From Arthrobacter echini (GTDB lineage Bacteria; Actinomycetota; Actinomycetes; Actinomycetales; Micrococcaceae): a DNA stretch of 64,000 bases. A model generated the notes under the pieces. It ran no database searches, had not been told where the DNA came from, and worked only from the letters and a program-made list of their open reading frames with translations. The DNA lies in assembly GCF_008107445.1 (NCBI RefSeq), contig NZ_VSLD01000007.1, positions 1 through 64,000 of the forward strand, written 5' to 3'. The stretch's first letter is position 1. Each line of letters begins with the position of its first letter. This document shows positions 31,085 to 40,085 of this stretch, one piece after another. Position numbers and translations under genes: made by a program.

Positions 31085-32413
31085 TTATTCGCGAAGCCTA
31101 GCGGGGTTGGAGGGAAACTTCACGTTGCGTGTGCTGCGCCGGGACCGCCGTCGCCGCGCGTCCTTCGGTGGCACATCGGCGAGTTCCGCAATGGCGTGGC
31201 GCAGCGGTGAGGCGGGCGCCGTCTCGAGCAGTGCGGTACCCGCCAGGAGCGCCTGGTCCGCCGCTGCGTGGTCGATCGGGAGGAAGGCGGCGATGTCCAT
31301 GGCCGGGCCGAACCGAGCCCACGCCTCCTGCAGCTGGGTCTCGGGAGACCGGCCCACGGCCGCGACCCTGACCTTGTTGAACACGACGCGGGGCGTGCTC
31401 GTGGGCACGATCTCCACGAGCTCCGTCAGGGCCTTCACCATGCGCGGTACCCCGATCGCGTCCGCTCCGCCCACGGCGAGGACGACGTCGGCCACTTCCA
31501 GGCAGCGCAGCGTGGCACCGTTGCGTCGCGGGGCGAGCGTGTCGAAGCTCAGTTCCTCGTCCGCCTCGAGGCAGAACCCGCAGTCGATGACTGTCACCTC
31601 GGCCAGGGAGCGGGCAGCTTCCAGGACGTGGCCCAGCGCCGCCGGACGCACTTCGGGCCAGCGGTCCGCCCGCGTGATGCCCGTCAGGACCCGCAGGCGA
31701 CCGCCCTTGATGGCGACACTCACGGCGATCCGGTCGAGCGCGGCGGGCGAGAAGCCGCCCTGGTCGGCGATACGGCAGGCCTGGGCGAGCCCCGCCGATT
31801 CGTCGAGCAGACCGAGACAGGCACCGACACTCGCCGCGTAGGTGTCGGCGTCCACCAGCAGGGTCGAGGTCCCCGCTGCCGCCAGTTCCGCCGCCATGTT
31901 GATCGCCACCGTCGTCCGTCCGGGGCTCCCCACCGGGCCCCAGACCGCGACCACCCGGCCGTCCCCGGGCGGCCCCGCGGTGTCGACGAGCGTTGCCCGG
32001 GCCGGTTGCGGCACGTCGAAGGGGTCGGCGAACGCCAACGACCCACGCGGCGGCGGGTCCTCTGCCTCGAACTGCTCGACGGCCCGCGAGACGGCGTCGG
32101 CCAGGGCCGCGGGGGCCACACCCTGATCGACGTACACGACCCCCTCCACGGCCTCCGCGCCCGGCGCCGCCGCATGCTCGGACAGGACGACGACCACGAC
32201 GCCGGAGAAGTGCAGCCGCGTGATGAGCGAGACCGTCAGCTCCGCGGCGCCGGGCGCGAGGATGACCGCGCGGGCGAGTCCGCTCTGGCAGGCGGCGACG
32301 AGTTCGGCCAGATCCTCGCATCGACGCACCACCGTGACCGGACCCCGGAGCTGCTCGAGACCCGGCACGAAGGCACTCGCCACGCCCCCGAGCGTGATGA
32401 CCGGGATGCTCAC
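31085..32413 (-). CDS. CpaE/MinD-like P-loop ATPase
   Basis: About 442 residues from GTG 32413, which overlaps the SAF-protein stop (GTGA). The N-terminal part (about 1-130) resembles a receiver-like domain without a clear phosphorylation site. The ATPase domain starts VVAVWGPVGSPGRTTVAINM, a deviant Walker A in which arginine stands where the catalytic lysine is usual (GxPGRTT). It continues with TLLVDADTYAASVG and a later TVIDCGF in the Walker B position. A basic RRRRSRRS tail follows. Together with the SAF-domain gene this looks like the CpaB-CpaE part of a Flp/Tad pilus system, but no TadA ATPase or pilin gene is present. Its role may be polar localisation. Confidence 0.75.
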   Translation of the reverse strand: MSIPVITLGGVASAFVPGLEQLRGPVTVVRRCEDLAELVAACQSGLARAVILAPGAAELTVSLITRLHFSGVVVVVLSEHAAAPGAEAVEGVVYVDQGVAPAALADAVSRAVEQFEAEDPPPRGSLAFADPFDVPQPARATLVDTAGPPGDGRVVAVWGPVGSPGRTTVAINMAAELAAAGTSTLLVDADTYAASVGACLGLLDESAGLAQACRIADQGGFSPAALDRIAVSVAIKGGRLRVLTGITRADRWPEVRPAALGHVLEAARSLAEVTVIDCGFCLEADEELSFDTLAPRRNGATLRCLEVADVVLAVGGADAIGVPRMVKALTELVEIVPTSTPRVVFNKVRVAAVGRSPETQLQEAWARFGPAMDIAAFLPIDHAAADQALLAGTALLETAPASPLRHAIAELADVPPKDARRRRSRRSTRNVKFPSNPARLRE

Positions 32414-33066
32414 GAACCCGCACCGAGATTCAGGACGACGGCGATGCGGGCATCGTTGGACAGTGCGTCGAGCAGATCGGGCATCGCCTCGTCGCCGACG
32501 AGCACCTGTACGAGGGTGGAGGAGCTCGCCCCGAGGGCCGATTCCCCGACCGTCAGTTCGGCCACCTCCGCCGCCTCGAGCAACAGGCGGGGCTCCTCGT
32601 AGCTGTTCGTGTCCGTCCGCAGGGAGACCCACACGTCGACGCGGTCCCCCGTGCTGGTTCCCGAGGGCAGTGGATCCTCGATCGTCAGCCCGACGGGTTT
32701 GCGGTCCAGGGCGTCGGAGCGTCCGAGCGAGGCCGAGGGGATCAGCTCCCCCTCGGAGACGATCCTCGTCACCACCGCCCCGTCCGGAATCTGCTCACCA
32801 GCCGACAGGTAGGAACCGGCAGCATCTCCGAGGCGTACCGGTACCGGCACGACGTCGTCGGGCGTCAGTGGAGACCCGACCGCCAGGTCCTGGCGCGCCG
32901 AGTACACCTCGGTGGTCGTGTTCTGGCTGTCCAGGAGGGCGACGACGCCCGCGGTAGAGGCCAACACCAGCAGGAGGCCGATGAGCAGGCGCGGGTCCTT
33001 CCAGGACGGCTTCCTCAGGCGCGGAGCTTCTCCTGTGGGCTGGGCGATCCGTACGTCGGTGCTCAC
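32410..33066 (-). CDS. SAF-domain protein, CpaB-like
   Basis: 218 residues from GTG 33066, which has GGGGGAC upstream. A short cytoplasmic start is followed by a single membrane span (about 26-46, LLIGLLLVLASTAGVVALLD) and then an SAF domain (about 50-115, VYSARQDLAVGSPLTPDDVV). The remainder is an outer beta-rich domain with RVDVWVSLRTD. This is the plan of CpaB/RcpC proteins that assist Flp pilus assembly. The next gene encodes a CpaE-like ATPase and overlaps it by 4 bp. The rest of a pilus locus is missing here. Confidence 0.75.
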   Translation of the reverse strand: MSTDVRIAQPTGEAPRLRKPSWKDPRLLIGLLLVLASTAGVVALLDSQNTTTEVYSARQDLAVGSPLTPDDVVPVPVRLGDAAGSYLSAGEQIPDGAVVTRIVSEGELIPSASLGRSDALDRKPVGLTIEDPLPSGTSTGDRVDVWVSLRTDTNSYEEPRLLLEAAEVAELTVGESALGASSSTLVQVLVGDEAMPDLLDALSNDARIAVVLNLGAGS

Positions 33067-33247
33067 TCTCGTCCCCCATCGGGTCCGTGGCGCCCGCATC
33101 CGGCACCCCTGACCGCCATTGTTGTGCACAGCGGCCCCGATGGGAACGGGTCGCTGCCAAATGATGGTGCGGTGTGGATATCCGCCGGAGTGGATGGATG
33201 CGGTGGCAGACTTGTGCTGTGATCGAACCAGCAGGAGGGGTGCCGTA

Positions 33248-33475
33248 GTGGTCGAGCGACGCTTCCTCACCCTCGCCGATGTGGGCGAGGTCCTCAACAT
33301 CAGCTCGTCGCAGACCTACGCGCTCGTGCGCTCCGGTGAACTGCCGGCCATCCAGGTGGGCGGGCGTGGCCAGTGGCGTGTCGAGACCCGAGTACTCGAG
33401 GACTACATCACGCGGGCCTACGAGAAGACCGCCTCCGGACTTCGGAACGACGACGCCGGTTCGCCCCCGGCCTGA
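33248..33475 (+). CDS. Small HTH DNA-binding protein (excisionase/AlpA fold)
   Basis: 75 residues from GTG 33248, with AGGAGG nine bases upstream. The fold is a winged helix of the MerR/excisionase type: RRFLTLADVGEVLNISSS (helix-turn), YALVRSGELPAIQVGG (wing) and WRVETRVLEDYITR. Such proteins regulate development or phase genes in actinobacteria (the BldC group) or act as excisionases; no integrase is nearby, so a regulator is more likely. It is transcribed divergently from the SAF/CpaE pair and may control it. The stop codon lies inside a degenerate copy of the 24-bp repeat that follows. Confidence 0.8.
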   Translation: MVERRFLTLADVGEVLNISSSQTYALVRSGELPAIQVGGRGQWRVETRVLEDYITRAYEKTASGLRNDDAGSPPA

Positions 33476-33514
33476 AGCACGTCATGGACCCTCGAGGTCA
33501 CGGACCCCGGCAGG

Positions 33515-33642
33515 GTCACGGGGCGCGGCCTGAAGGACGTCACGGGGCGCGGCCTGAAGGACGTCACGGGGCGCGACCTGAAGGACGTCACGGGGCGCGG
33601 CCTGAAGGACGTCACGGGGCGCGGCCTGAAGGACGTCACGGG
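33515..33642. repeat. 24-bp tandem repeat, about 5.3 copies
   Basis: Five units of 24 bases begin at 33515, 33539, 33563, 33587 and 33611, then an 8-base partial unit. Each starts GTCACGGGGCGCGGCC and continues TGAAGGAC; unit 3 has one change (GCGACC). The unit contains an in-phase TGA, matching the end of the HTH gene (GGCCTGAAGCACGTCA around 33469-33485). The array therefore looks like an expansion of that gene's 3' edge. It lies in the gap between the convergent HTH gene and the gene at 33692. It is open in other frames but I see no ribosome site. Direct abutting units rule out CRISPR. Confidence 0.9.
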
Positions 33643-33691
33643 CCCTGAGGGAATGCGGCGGACGCTGCCTCGCGGGTACTCGCCCGGACGC

Positions 33692-34252
33692 TCATTCCGG
33701 GGTGGTCGCCGCATCGAGGGTGTCGATGGAGGCGAAGGGCACCGTCAGGAGATCGCGCATTGCCGTCCCCCTCCTGCCGTCCCCCGGACCGGCGAGACCG
33801 AGGTCGAGGAAGTCGGCGCCGACGCGATCGATCACGCCTGTGGTGCGTGCTGCCGGTGCTATCAGCCAGATCGACACCTGCGCCCGGTCCCGTGAGAGCG
33901 CTCGGAGCGCGGACCCCAGCCCGAGCCTGGCGCCGACGCCCGTGAGCGGCTGGCCCACGCCCCGGCCCAGCCCGCGGACACTGCTCAGCGACTGCAGCGG
34001 CACGATGATCGACCGGCCTTCCACGAGAACGGCGATCCACGCCGAACCGACCGTGGTCAGCAGGCCGGTGAGGGACCGGCCACCGCGGGTGGTGACGCCG
34101 AGTGGACGATCGAGGTGTCCGGTCAGGCGCTGGACGAGGGTGAGACGGGACTGCTCGACCCGGGTCCGCTCGCGGATCTCGTTTTCCTGCCCCCGGGTGG
34201 CGGCCGATTCCAGCTGCGCCTCCAGATCGTCGAACAGGGCATCCCAGCGCAT
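33692..34252 (-). CDS. Conserved actinobacterial protein, unknown function
   Basis: About 186 residues from ATG 34252, where GAGGT precedes the start and the protein opens MRWDALFDDLEAQLESAATR; longer starts at 34276 and 34330 are open. The first 60 residues are charged and helical, probably a coiled coil. The rest is a beta-rich domain with LLTTVGSAWIAVLVEGRSII, SIWLIAPAA and VGADFLDLGLAG. No catalytic motif, signal peptide or membrane span is visible. Proteins of this layout recur near secA in Arthrobacter-type genomes. I cannot name a function. Confidence 0.6.
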   Translation of the reverse strand: MRWDALFDDLEAQLESAATRGQENEIRERTRVEQSRLTLVQRLTGHLDRPLGVTTRGGRSLTGLLTTVGSAWIAVLVEGRSIIVPLQSLSSVRGLGRGVGQPLTGVGARLGLGSALRALSRDRAQVSIWLIAPAARTTGVIDRVGADFLDLGLAGPGDGRRGTAMRDLLTVPFASIDTLDAATTPE

Positions 34253-34383
34253 GACCTCACGATAGGCAGGGCTCATCGACCGGTCAATGACTGCCCACAG
34301 GAGATTATCTCGCTGGACAAACCTCATCAAACTGCACCAAACTGTTCCAAAAGAGATCCAATCAGGTACTCCAGGTGGCGATC

Positions 34384-35295
34384 ATGACGAAACAGGCAGA
34401 TGCAGTACAGGCGGGGCTGATCCTGCTCACCGGAGCAGTGCTGCTGGCGGCAGGACGCGCGCTGGACGGTCCGCGGGCATCCTTCGGCGTCGAGGACGCC
34501 CTCGCCATCGGTCTCTCCCTCGCAGGGCTCGGGATCATCGGGGTGTGGATCCTGGCACTGCTGCTCGCGCTCGCGTCCGAGGTGGTGCGGCGGCGGGGCC
34601 CCTCGCCGGCCTCCTCCTGGGCTGCACGCTGGACCCCTGCGATGATGCAGCGGCTCGCCGTGGCCCTCCTGGGCCTGACCACCCTCACGGTCCCGGCCGT
34701 GGCCCACGCAGCCCCGGTCCCGTCCGGTGCTGCCAGCATCGCCCTCCCCGCGCCGGCGGACCACGGGGGCTCACCTGTCGTCCGGCTGCGGCCCTCGGCC
34801 CGGACCGTCCCTGCGCCTGCGGCAGCCGCTGCCGTTGCCGCCGAGAGTTCCGGGCCGATTCCGCCCCCGGCGAAGGCAGGCACTCCCGGGGCCCCCGGTT
34901 CGCCGTACTGGACTCCGCAGGACCTTCCCTCACCTGCGCCCGTCACGTCGGGAGCACCGGGACCGACGCCCACGCCGGCGACGCCTGCACCGACGCAGAC
35001 GCCCACCGGTGAAGCTGCCGCGCCTACCGCGGACCGCGGCTGGGAACCTGCGCCGGTACCGACCGACGGAGGACCCTTGGTCCGTGCGGAGACGCGCCCG
35101 CAGGCCGGGCCCGCGGAGATCGTGGTTGCACCGGGTGATTCGCTCTGGTCCATCGTGGCCACTCAGCTCGGCCCCCTGGCGACCGCGGCTGATGTGGCCG
35201 CGACCTGGCCCGGCTGGTACCAGGCGAACGCGTCGACCATCGGGCCCGATCCCTGCCTCGTGCTCCCCGGCCAGGTCCTGCGGGCTCCGGCCTAG
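34384..35295 (+). CDS. Membrane-anchored LysM protein
   Basis: 303 residues from ATG 34384, five bases after AGGTGGC; a GTG three codons upstream is possible. Two or three hydrophobic segments come first (AGLILLTGAVLLAAG, AIGLSLAGLGIIGVWILALL and LAVALLGLTTLTVPAVAHA). A long Pro/Ala/Thr-rich linker follows (about 110-240). The end is a LysM-like domain (IVVAPGDSLWSIVATQLGP ... WYQANASTIGPDP ... LPGQVLRAP). LysM binds peptidoglycan, so the protein probably spans from membrane to cell wall. It lies 63 bases upstream of the Rv3235-family gene on the same strand, so the pair may form an operon. Confidence 0.8.
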   Translation: MTKQADAVQAGLILLTGAVLLAAGRALDGPRASFGVEDALAIGLSLAGLGIIGVWILALLLALASEVVRRRGPSPASSWAARWTPAMMQRLAVALLGLTTLTVPAVAHAAPVPSGAASIALPAPADHGGSPVVRLRPSARTVPAPAAAAAVAAESSGPIPPPAKAGTPGAPGSPYWTPQDLPSPAPVTSGAPGPTPTPATPAPTQTPTGEAAAPTADRGWEPAPVPTDGGPLVRAETRPQAGPAEIVVAPGDSLWSIVATQLGPLATAADVAATWPGWYQANASTIGPDPCLVLPGQVLRAPA

Positions 35296-35358
35296 GACCC
35301 TCCCCCGGAGAAGCACACCGCACCAGCGTATGCAGACCCCCTGTGGAAAGGAATCGCC

Positions 35359-35949
35359 ATGTCGATCGTCACCCGGCTCCATGAGGACACCGTCGATGAG
35401 CTCGCCGAAGCCAGCGGGGCACCACGCCCGGTGCGGGCGCTGCCCAGGGATCCAGCGCCCATCATCGAGCTACGACCCCGTGCGGGCGGCGCGGAGGGCA
35501 GTGCGCCACCGGGGGAGAATGCACCACCGGAGGAGGGACCTGTACGGGCGGACGCTGCCCTGCTTCGAACGGAGCACGGTGCGGATCCCGAGGCGTTCCG
35601 ACGTGTTGCCCGGATCGCCCGGTCCGTGGCCCAGGGGGCGCTCGAGGTCCTCGCGGGTACCCGGCCGCTGCAGCAGCTGGCACGCTGGCTTGATCCCGAG
35701 AACTACGAGAGGCTGCAGCTGCGTACCAATCTGGTGCGCTGCATCACGCAGCCGGTTCCTCGGATCGGGGCGGCGCGTACGAGCACACCGCGGCATGTCC
35801 TGATCCGGTCCGTCCGGGTCTGCCAGGTCAGCGGTGGGATCTACGAGGCGTCGGTGGTCGCCTTCGACCAGAAGCGGGTCCGCGCCATCGCCCTCAGGAT
35901 CGAGCAATGGCGCGGGTCGTGGCGGATCACCGCCCTCGAGATCGGCTGA
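35359..35949 (+). CDS. Rv3235 family protein
   Basis: 196 residues. The first 75 are low-complexity and Pro/Glu/Ala-rich. The conserved part begins at AFRRVARIARSVAQGALEVL, then LQQLARWLDPENYERLQLR and SVRVCQVSGGIYEASVVAFD, ending AIALRIEQWRGSWRITALEI. This is the pattern of the Rv3235 family, small actinobacterial proteins found beside secA whose role is unknown. The stop falls one base from the end of the convergent secA gene. Confidence 0.8.
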   Translation: MSIVTRLHEDTVDELAEASGAPRPVRALPRDPAPIIELRPRAGGAEGSAPPGENAPPEEGPVRADAALLRTEHGADPEAFRRVARIARSVAQGALEVLAGTRPLQQLARWLDPENYERLQLRTNLVRCITQPVPRIGAARTSTPRHVLIRSVRVCQVSGGIYEASVVAFDQKRVRAIALRIEQWRGSWRITALEIG

Positions 35950-35950
35950 G

Positions 35951-38659
35951 CTACTTCTTTCTGGTCTTCTTGCTCCGGGTGGGCACCGGCTGGGCCTTGG
36001 TCCGCTCCACATGGACCTCGGCCTCGCCCTGGGCGTTGGGCGCAATGAAGTTCAGCGTGGCCGGCTTCGCCGGAGCATCGAGCCCCGGTGCCTTGATCGA
36101 CGGGGCCTGAACCAGGCTCCGGCCGTCGGTGACACCGGGCAGGCCCGTGGCGACCGGTGCCGACACCTCGATCTCCATGTTGAAGAGGAACCCGATGCTC
36201 TCCTCGCGGATCGCCTCCATCATGGCCTGGAAGAGGATGAAGCCCTCGCGCTGGTACTCGACGAGCGGATCTCGCTGCGCCATGGCGCGCAGCCCGATGC
36301 CCTCTTTGAGGTAATCCATCTCGTACAGGTGTTCCTGCCACTTCCGGCCGATGACCGAGAGGACCACGCGTCGCTCCAGCTCGCGCATCGCCTGCTCGCC
36401 GAGCGCCTCCTCACGGGCCCGGTAGGCAAGTTTGGCGTCGGAGAGGATCTCCGCGTGCAGGAAGTCGCGCGTCAGCCTGGAGGCACCACCGGCTTCCTCG
36501 ATGACCTCCGCCGACGTGAGGGTGATCGGGTAGAGCGTCTTCAGATTTGTCCACAGCAGCTCGTAGTCCCAGTCGTCCCCGTGGCCCTGCTCCGTGGCCT
36601 CGTCCACCATCGCGGTGATGACGTCCTCGAGGAAGAACCCCACCTTCTCCTGCAGGTCCCCACCCTCGAGGATGCGGCGGCGGTCACCGTAGATGGCCTC
36701 ACGCTGCCGGTTCAGGACGTCGTCGTACTTGAGGACGTTCTTGCGCTGCTCCGCGTTGCGGCCCTCCACCTGGCCCTGCGCGTTCTCGATGGCCTTGGAC
36801 ACGAGCTTCGACTCGAGCGCGACGTCGTCGGGCATCGTGGAGCTGTTCATGATCCGTTCCGCGCCACCGGAATTGAAGAGCCGCATGAGGTCGTCGGTGA
36901 GCGAGAGATAGAACCGGGAGCGACCGGGATCACCCTGGCGGCCCGACCGGCCGCGCAGCTGATTGTCGATGCGGCGCGATTCGTGCCGCTCGGTCCCGAG
37001 CACGTACAGTCCGCCGAGCTCGCGGACCTCCAGCTGTTCGGCCTTGACCGCTTCCTTGGCGGCCTCGAGCGCCCCGGGCCATCTCGCCTCGTAGGCCTCG
37101 GCGTCGTCGGCCGGGTCCAGTCCCAGCTTCTCGAGGGCGGCGACGGCGTTGAACTCCGCGTTGCCGCCGAGCATGATGTCGGTACCGCGCCCGGCCATGT
37201 TGGTGGCGACGGTGATGGCGCCCTTGCGGCCGGCCTGGGCGATGATGGCGGCCTCACGCGCGTTGTTCTTCGCGTTGAGCACCTCGTGCCGCACCCCGGC
37301 GCCGGCCAGCTGCTTCGAGAGGTACTCGCTCTTCTCCACGCTGGTGGTACCGACCAGAACCGGCTGGCCGGTCTTGTTGCGCTCGAGGATGTCCTTCACG
37401 ACCGCCTCGAACTTGGCGACCTCGTTCTTGTAGATCAGATCCGAGAGGTCCTGGCGGATCAGTTCCCGGTTGGTGGGGATGGGGACGACGCCGATCTTGT
37501 ACGTGGACATGAACTCGGCCGCCTCGGTCTCGGCGGTACCCGTCATGCCGGAGAGCGTGTCGTACAGGCGGAAGTAGTTCTGCAGCGTGATCGTGGCGAG
37601 GGTCTGGTTCTCGGCCTTGATGTCCACCCCCTCCTTCGCCTCGATGGCCTGGTGCATTCCCTCGTTGTACCGCCGGCCGGAGAGGATCCGGCCGGTGTGC
37701 TCGTCGACGATCATGACTTCCCCGTTGAGCACGACGTAGTCCTTGTCGGCCTTGAAGAGTTCCTTGGCCTTGATCGCGTTGTTGAGGAACCCGATGAGCG
37801 GAGTGTTCGCCGACTCGTAGAGATTGTGGATGCCGAGGTAGTCCTCGACCTTCTCGATCCCGTCCTCGAGCACACCCACGGTGCGCTTCTTCTCGTCCAC
37901 CTCGTAGTCGACGTCGACGGAGAGCTTCTGCACCACCTTGGCGAACTCGTTGTACCAGCGGTTCACGTCGCCCGAGGCCTGCCCGCTGATGATCAGGGGT
38001 GTCCTCGCCTCGTCGATGAGGATGGAGTCCACCTCGTCGACGATCGCGAAGTTGTGGCCGCGCTGGACCAGCTCGGTGGAGCTCCACGCCATGTTGTCGC
38101 GCAGGTAGTCGAACCCGAACTCGTTGTTCGTCCCGTAGGTGACGTCGGCGGCGTACTGCTCCCGGCGGGTGGCGGGGTCCTGCTTCGACAGGATGCAGCC
38201 GCTCGTGAGGCCGAGGAAGCGGAAGACACGCCCCATGAGATCCGACTGGTACTCGGCCAGGTAGTCGTTGACGGTGATCACATGGACGCCCTTGCCGCTG
38301 AGGGCATTCAGGTAGGCGGGAGCCGTCGCCACGAGGGTCTTGCCCTCACCGGTCTTCATCTCCGCGATGTTGCCCAGGTGCAGGGCGGCGCCGCCCATGA
38401 GCTGGACGTCGAAGTGGCGCAGTCCCAGGGTCCGGCTCGAGGCCTCCCGCACGGCCGCGAACGCCTCGGGGAGCAGCTCCTCCAGCGATGCGCCGTCGGC
38501 CAGCCGCTTCCTGAGCCGATCGGTCTCCCCGCGGAGATCGGCGTCGGTCATGTCCCGGAATTCGTCCTCGAGGACATTGATGGCGTCAGCGTAGTTCCGG
38601 AGTCTCTTCAGTGTCTTCTTATCGCCGGTCCGAAGTACTCGTTCAAGAAGTGATGGCAC
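35951..38659 (-). CDS. secA: Preprotein translocase ATPase SecA
   Basis: 902 residues, normal for the housekeeping SecA. The GTG start at 38659 has GGGAG nine bases upstream. Family features are [20 protein letters not shown] (Walker A region), the DEAD-type [20 protein letters not shown], the crosslinking-domain region, the second motor domain ([17 protein letters not shown] and [17 protein letters not shown]) and the helical scaffold. The C-terminus ends in basic residues and lacks the SecB/zinc cysteine motif, as in other actinobacteria. SecA drives protein export through SecYEG at the membrane. It ends one base from the convergent Rv3235-family gene and is followed upstream by the DNA-glycosylase-like gene and hpf. 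Confidence 0.98.
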   Translation of the reverse strand: MPSLLERVLRTGDKKTLKRLRNYADAINVLEDEFRDMTDADLRGETDRLRKRLADGASLEELLPEAFAAVREASSRTLGLRHFDVQLMGGAALHLGNIAEMKTGEGKTLVATAPAYLNALSGKGVHVITVNDYLAEYQSDLMGRVFRFLGLTSGCILSKQDPATRREQYAADVTYGTNNEFGFDYLRDNMAWSSTELVQRGHNFAIVDEVDSILIDEARTPLIISGQASGDVNRWYNEFAKVVQKLSVDVDYEVDEKKRTVGVLEDGIEKVEDYLGIHNLYESANTPLIGFLNNAIKAKELFKADKDYVVLNGEVMIVDEHTGRILSGRRYNEGMHQAIEAKEGVDIKAENQTLATITLQNYFRLYDTLSGMTGTAETEAAEFMSTYKIGVVPIPTNRELIRQDLSDLIYKNEVAKFEAVVKDILERNKTGQPVLVGTTSVEKSEYLSKQLAGAGVRHEVLNAKNNAREAAIIAQAGRKGAITVATNMAGRGTDIMLGGNAEFNAVAALEKLGLDPADDAEAYEARWPGALEAAKEAVKAEQLEVRELGGLYVLGTERHESRRIDNQLRGRSGRQGDPGRSRFYLSLTDDLMRLFNSGGAERIMNSSTMPDDVALESKLVSKAIENAQGQVEGRNAEQRKNVLKYDDVLNRQREAIYGDRRRILEGGDLQEKVGFFLEDVITAMVDEATEQGHGDDWDYELLWTNLKTLYPITLTSAEVIEEAGGASRLTRDFLHAEILSDAKLAYRAREEALGEQAMRELERRVVLSVIGRKWQEHLYEMDYLKEGIGLRAMAQRDPLVEYQREGFILFQAMMEAIREESIGFLFNMEIEVSAPVATGLPGVTDGRSLVQAPSIKAPGLDAPAKPATLNFIAPNAQGEAEVHVERTKAQPVPTRSKKTRKK

Positions 38660-38773
38660 TGGTCTCTGCTCCCAATCTGATGCTGCCCAAGATGGCGTGT
38701 CTAGTGTACTTCGACGACCGGATCCCCGCGTCGGTTCCCTGCCGGTCCGCGCTGACGAGGATCCCCTACCGAC

Positions 38774-39985
38774 TCAGGCTAGTCTGCCCGCCTCCACGGC
38801 AAGCACGCGTGCCAGGTTCCCGCGGTCCTCGACGACGACATCGTCCAGTCCCAGCCAGCGTGCCAGGAGGCGCAGCTCGTCCGCGAGCTCCGCTGCGGTA
38901 CCGGGCGGCGCTCCGGGCTCCGCATGGGTGCCACGCACGAGCAATCGTCCCGAGGCCCTGTCCGCCTTGAGATCGACGCGGGCGACGATCGCGTCGCCGA
39001 GGAGGAAGGGCAGCACGTAGTACCCGTGGACCCGGCGAGCGGCCGGTGTGTAGATCTCGATGCGGTAGTGCACGCCGAACAGGCGGTGCAGGCGGTCGCG
39101 ATCGAAGACGAGGGAGTCGAACGGACTCAGCAGCGCCCGTCCCCCTGCCCGCCGCGGGCGGACGGCTGCGGGATGCAGGTACCACCGCTCCGGGCCCCGG
39201 TCCACGGTGACCGCCTCCAGGGCTCCCGCTGACACGAGGTCGTCGAGAGCCTCACGCGTCGGCCGGACGGGTGTCCGGAAGTAGTCGGCGATCGATCGGG
39301 CGGAGGCCACCCCGAGGGCCCCGGCTGCGCGTTCGGCCAGAACGGCCAGGGCCGCGGGCCGCTCGATCTGCAGCGTGGCCAGGGCGGGGTCGGGGAGGAC
39401 ACGGCTGATGGGTGCATAGCGGCGCTCGAACTGTGCGGTGCGGCCTGCGGAACCGAGGATGCCGCGGCCGAAGAGATCCTCGAGCACGCGTTTCGCTGCG
39501 GTCCATCGCCAGCCCCACCCGTCGGCGGGCCGCGTGCGGTCGGCGCCGAGACGCCGCTGGATCGCCGAACCGGTCAGCGGGCCGCTGCGGTCGAGGAGTT
39601 CGAGGATGGTGGTCTCGAGCATGCCGCGCTGGGCCTCCGGCATACTGCCGGCCCCCATCCAGGTGCGGCGCTGCCAGGCGCGCAGGTGCGGGAAGAGCTC
39701 GGGCGGGACGAGGCTGGCCTCGTGGGCCCAGTACTCGACGAGTCGCCTCGGAGCCCGCGCCGACAGCGCATCCAGGAGGGCCGGCTCGTAGGGTCCGAGG
39801 CGCGAGAACAGCGGCAGGTAGTGCGAGCGCGTCAGGACGTTGACGCTGTCGAGCTGCAGGACCTGGAGGCGCCGGACCACGGTGTCGATCCTCCGGCGGG
39901 TCGGCTCGGCCTCCGGTCGCGGCCGGTGCAGCCCCTGGGCGGCGAGGAGGATACGCCGGGCATGGGCCGTGGTCAGATCGGGCAT
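38774..39985 (-). CDS. Winged-helix protein, YcaQ/AlkX-like DNA glycosylase family
   Basis: About 403 residues from ATG 39985, which has CAGGAG five bases upstream and lies outside the hpf terminator hairpin (an upstream ATG at 40009 lies inside it). It has the HTH_42/winged-helix family pattern: ARRILLAAQGLHRPRP, VVRRLQVLQLDSVNVLTRSH, YLPLFSRLGPYEP, LVEYWAHEASL, later WRWTAAKRVLEDLFGRG and GRALLSPFDSLVFDRDRLHR. Members of this family (YcaQ, AlkX) remove bases or open interstrand crosslinks. The QLDSVNVLTRSH segment corresponds to their catalytic Q-x-D region. This points to DNA repair; the lesion handled is not known. Confidence 0.8.
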   Translation of the reverse strand: MPDLTTAHARRILLAAQGLHRPRPEAEPTRRRIDTVVRRLQVLQLDSVNVLTRSHYLPLFSRLGPYEPALLDALSARAPRRLVEYWAHEASLVPPELFPHLRAWQRRTWMGAGSMPEAQRGMLETTILELLDRSGPLTGSAIQRRLGADRTRPADGWGWRWTAAKRVLEDLFGRGILGSAGRTAQFERRYAPISRVLPDPALATLQIERPAALAVLAERAAGALGVASARSIADYFRTPVRPTREALDDLVSAGALEAVTVDRGPERWYLHPAAVRPRRAGGRALLSPFDSLVFDRDRLHRLFGVHYRIEIYTPAARRVHGYYVLPFLLGDAIVARVDLKADRASGRLLVRGTHAEPGAPPGTAAELADELRLLARWLGLDDVVVEDRGNLARVLAVEAGRLA

Positions 39986-40006
39986 GGACTCCTGTGCGGG
40001 CTGCTG

Positions 40007-40047
40007 CACGGACGTGCCCCCGCTCTCGGCGCGGGGGCACGTCCGTG
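40007..40047 (-). terminator. Perfect 17-bp stem terminator hairpin downstream of hpf
   Basis: Arms at 40007-40023 and 40031-40047 are exact reverse complements (CACGGACGTGCCCCCGC), with a 7-base loop. It lies 39 bases after the hpf stop on the minus strand and 22 bases before the start of the next gene. No U-tract follows. Confidence 0.7.
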
Positions 40048-40085
40048 GCTGGTTGCTGACCGGGCACCTCGTGCGCCGGGGACGG

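Noticed and set aside
33515-33642. Possible CRISPR array or coding repeat protein
   Set aside because: The 24-base units abut directly with no spacers. The open frames through it have no plausible start site and only give Gly/Arg/Pro repeats.
35834-38653. 939-codon plus-strand frame opposite secA
   Set aside because: Antisense shadow of secA; no start signal or protein motif.
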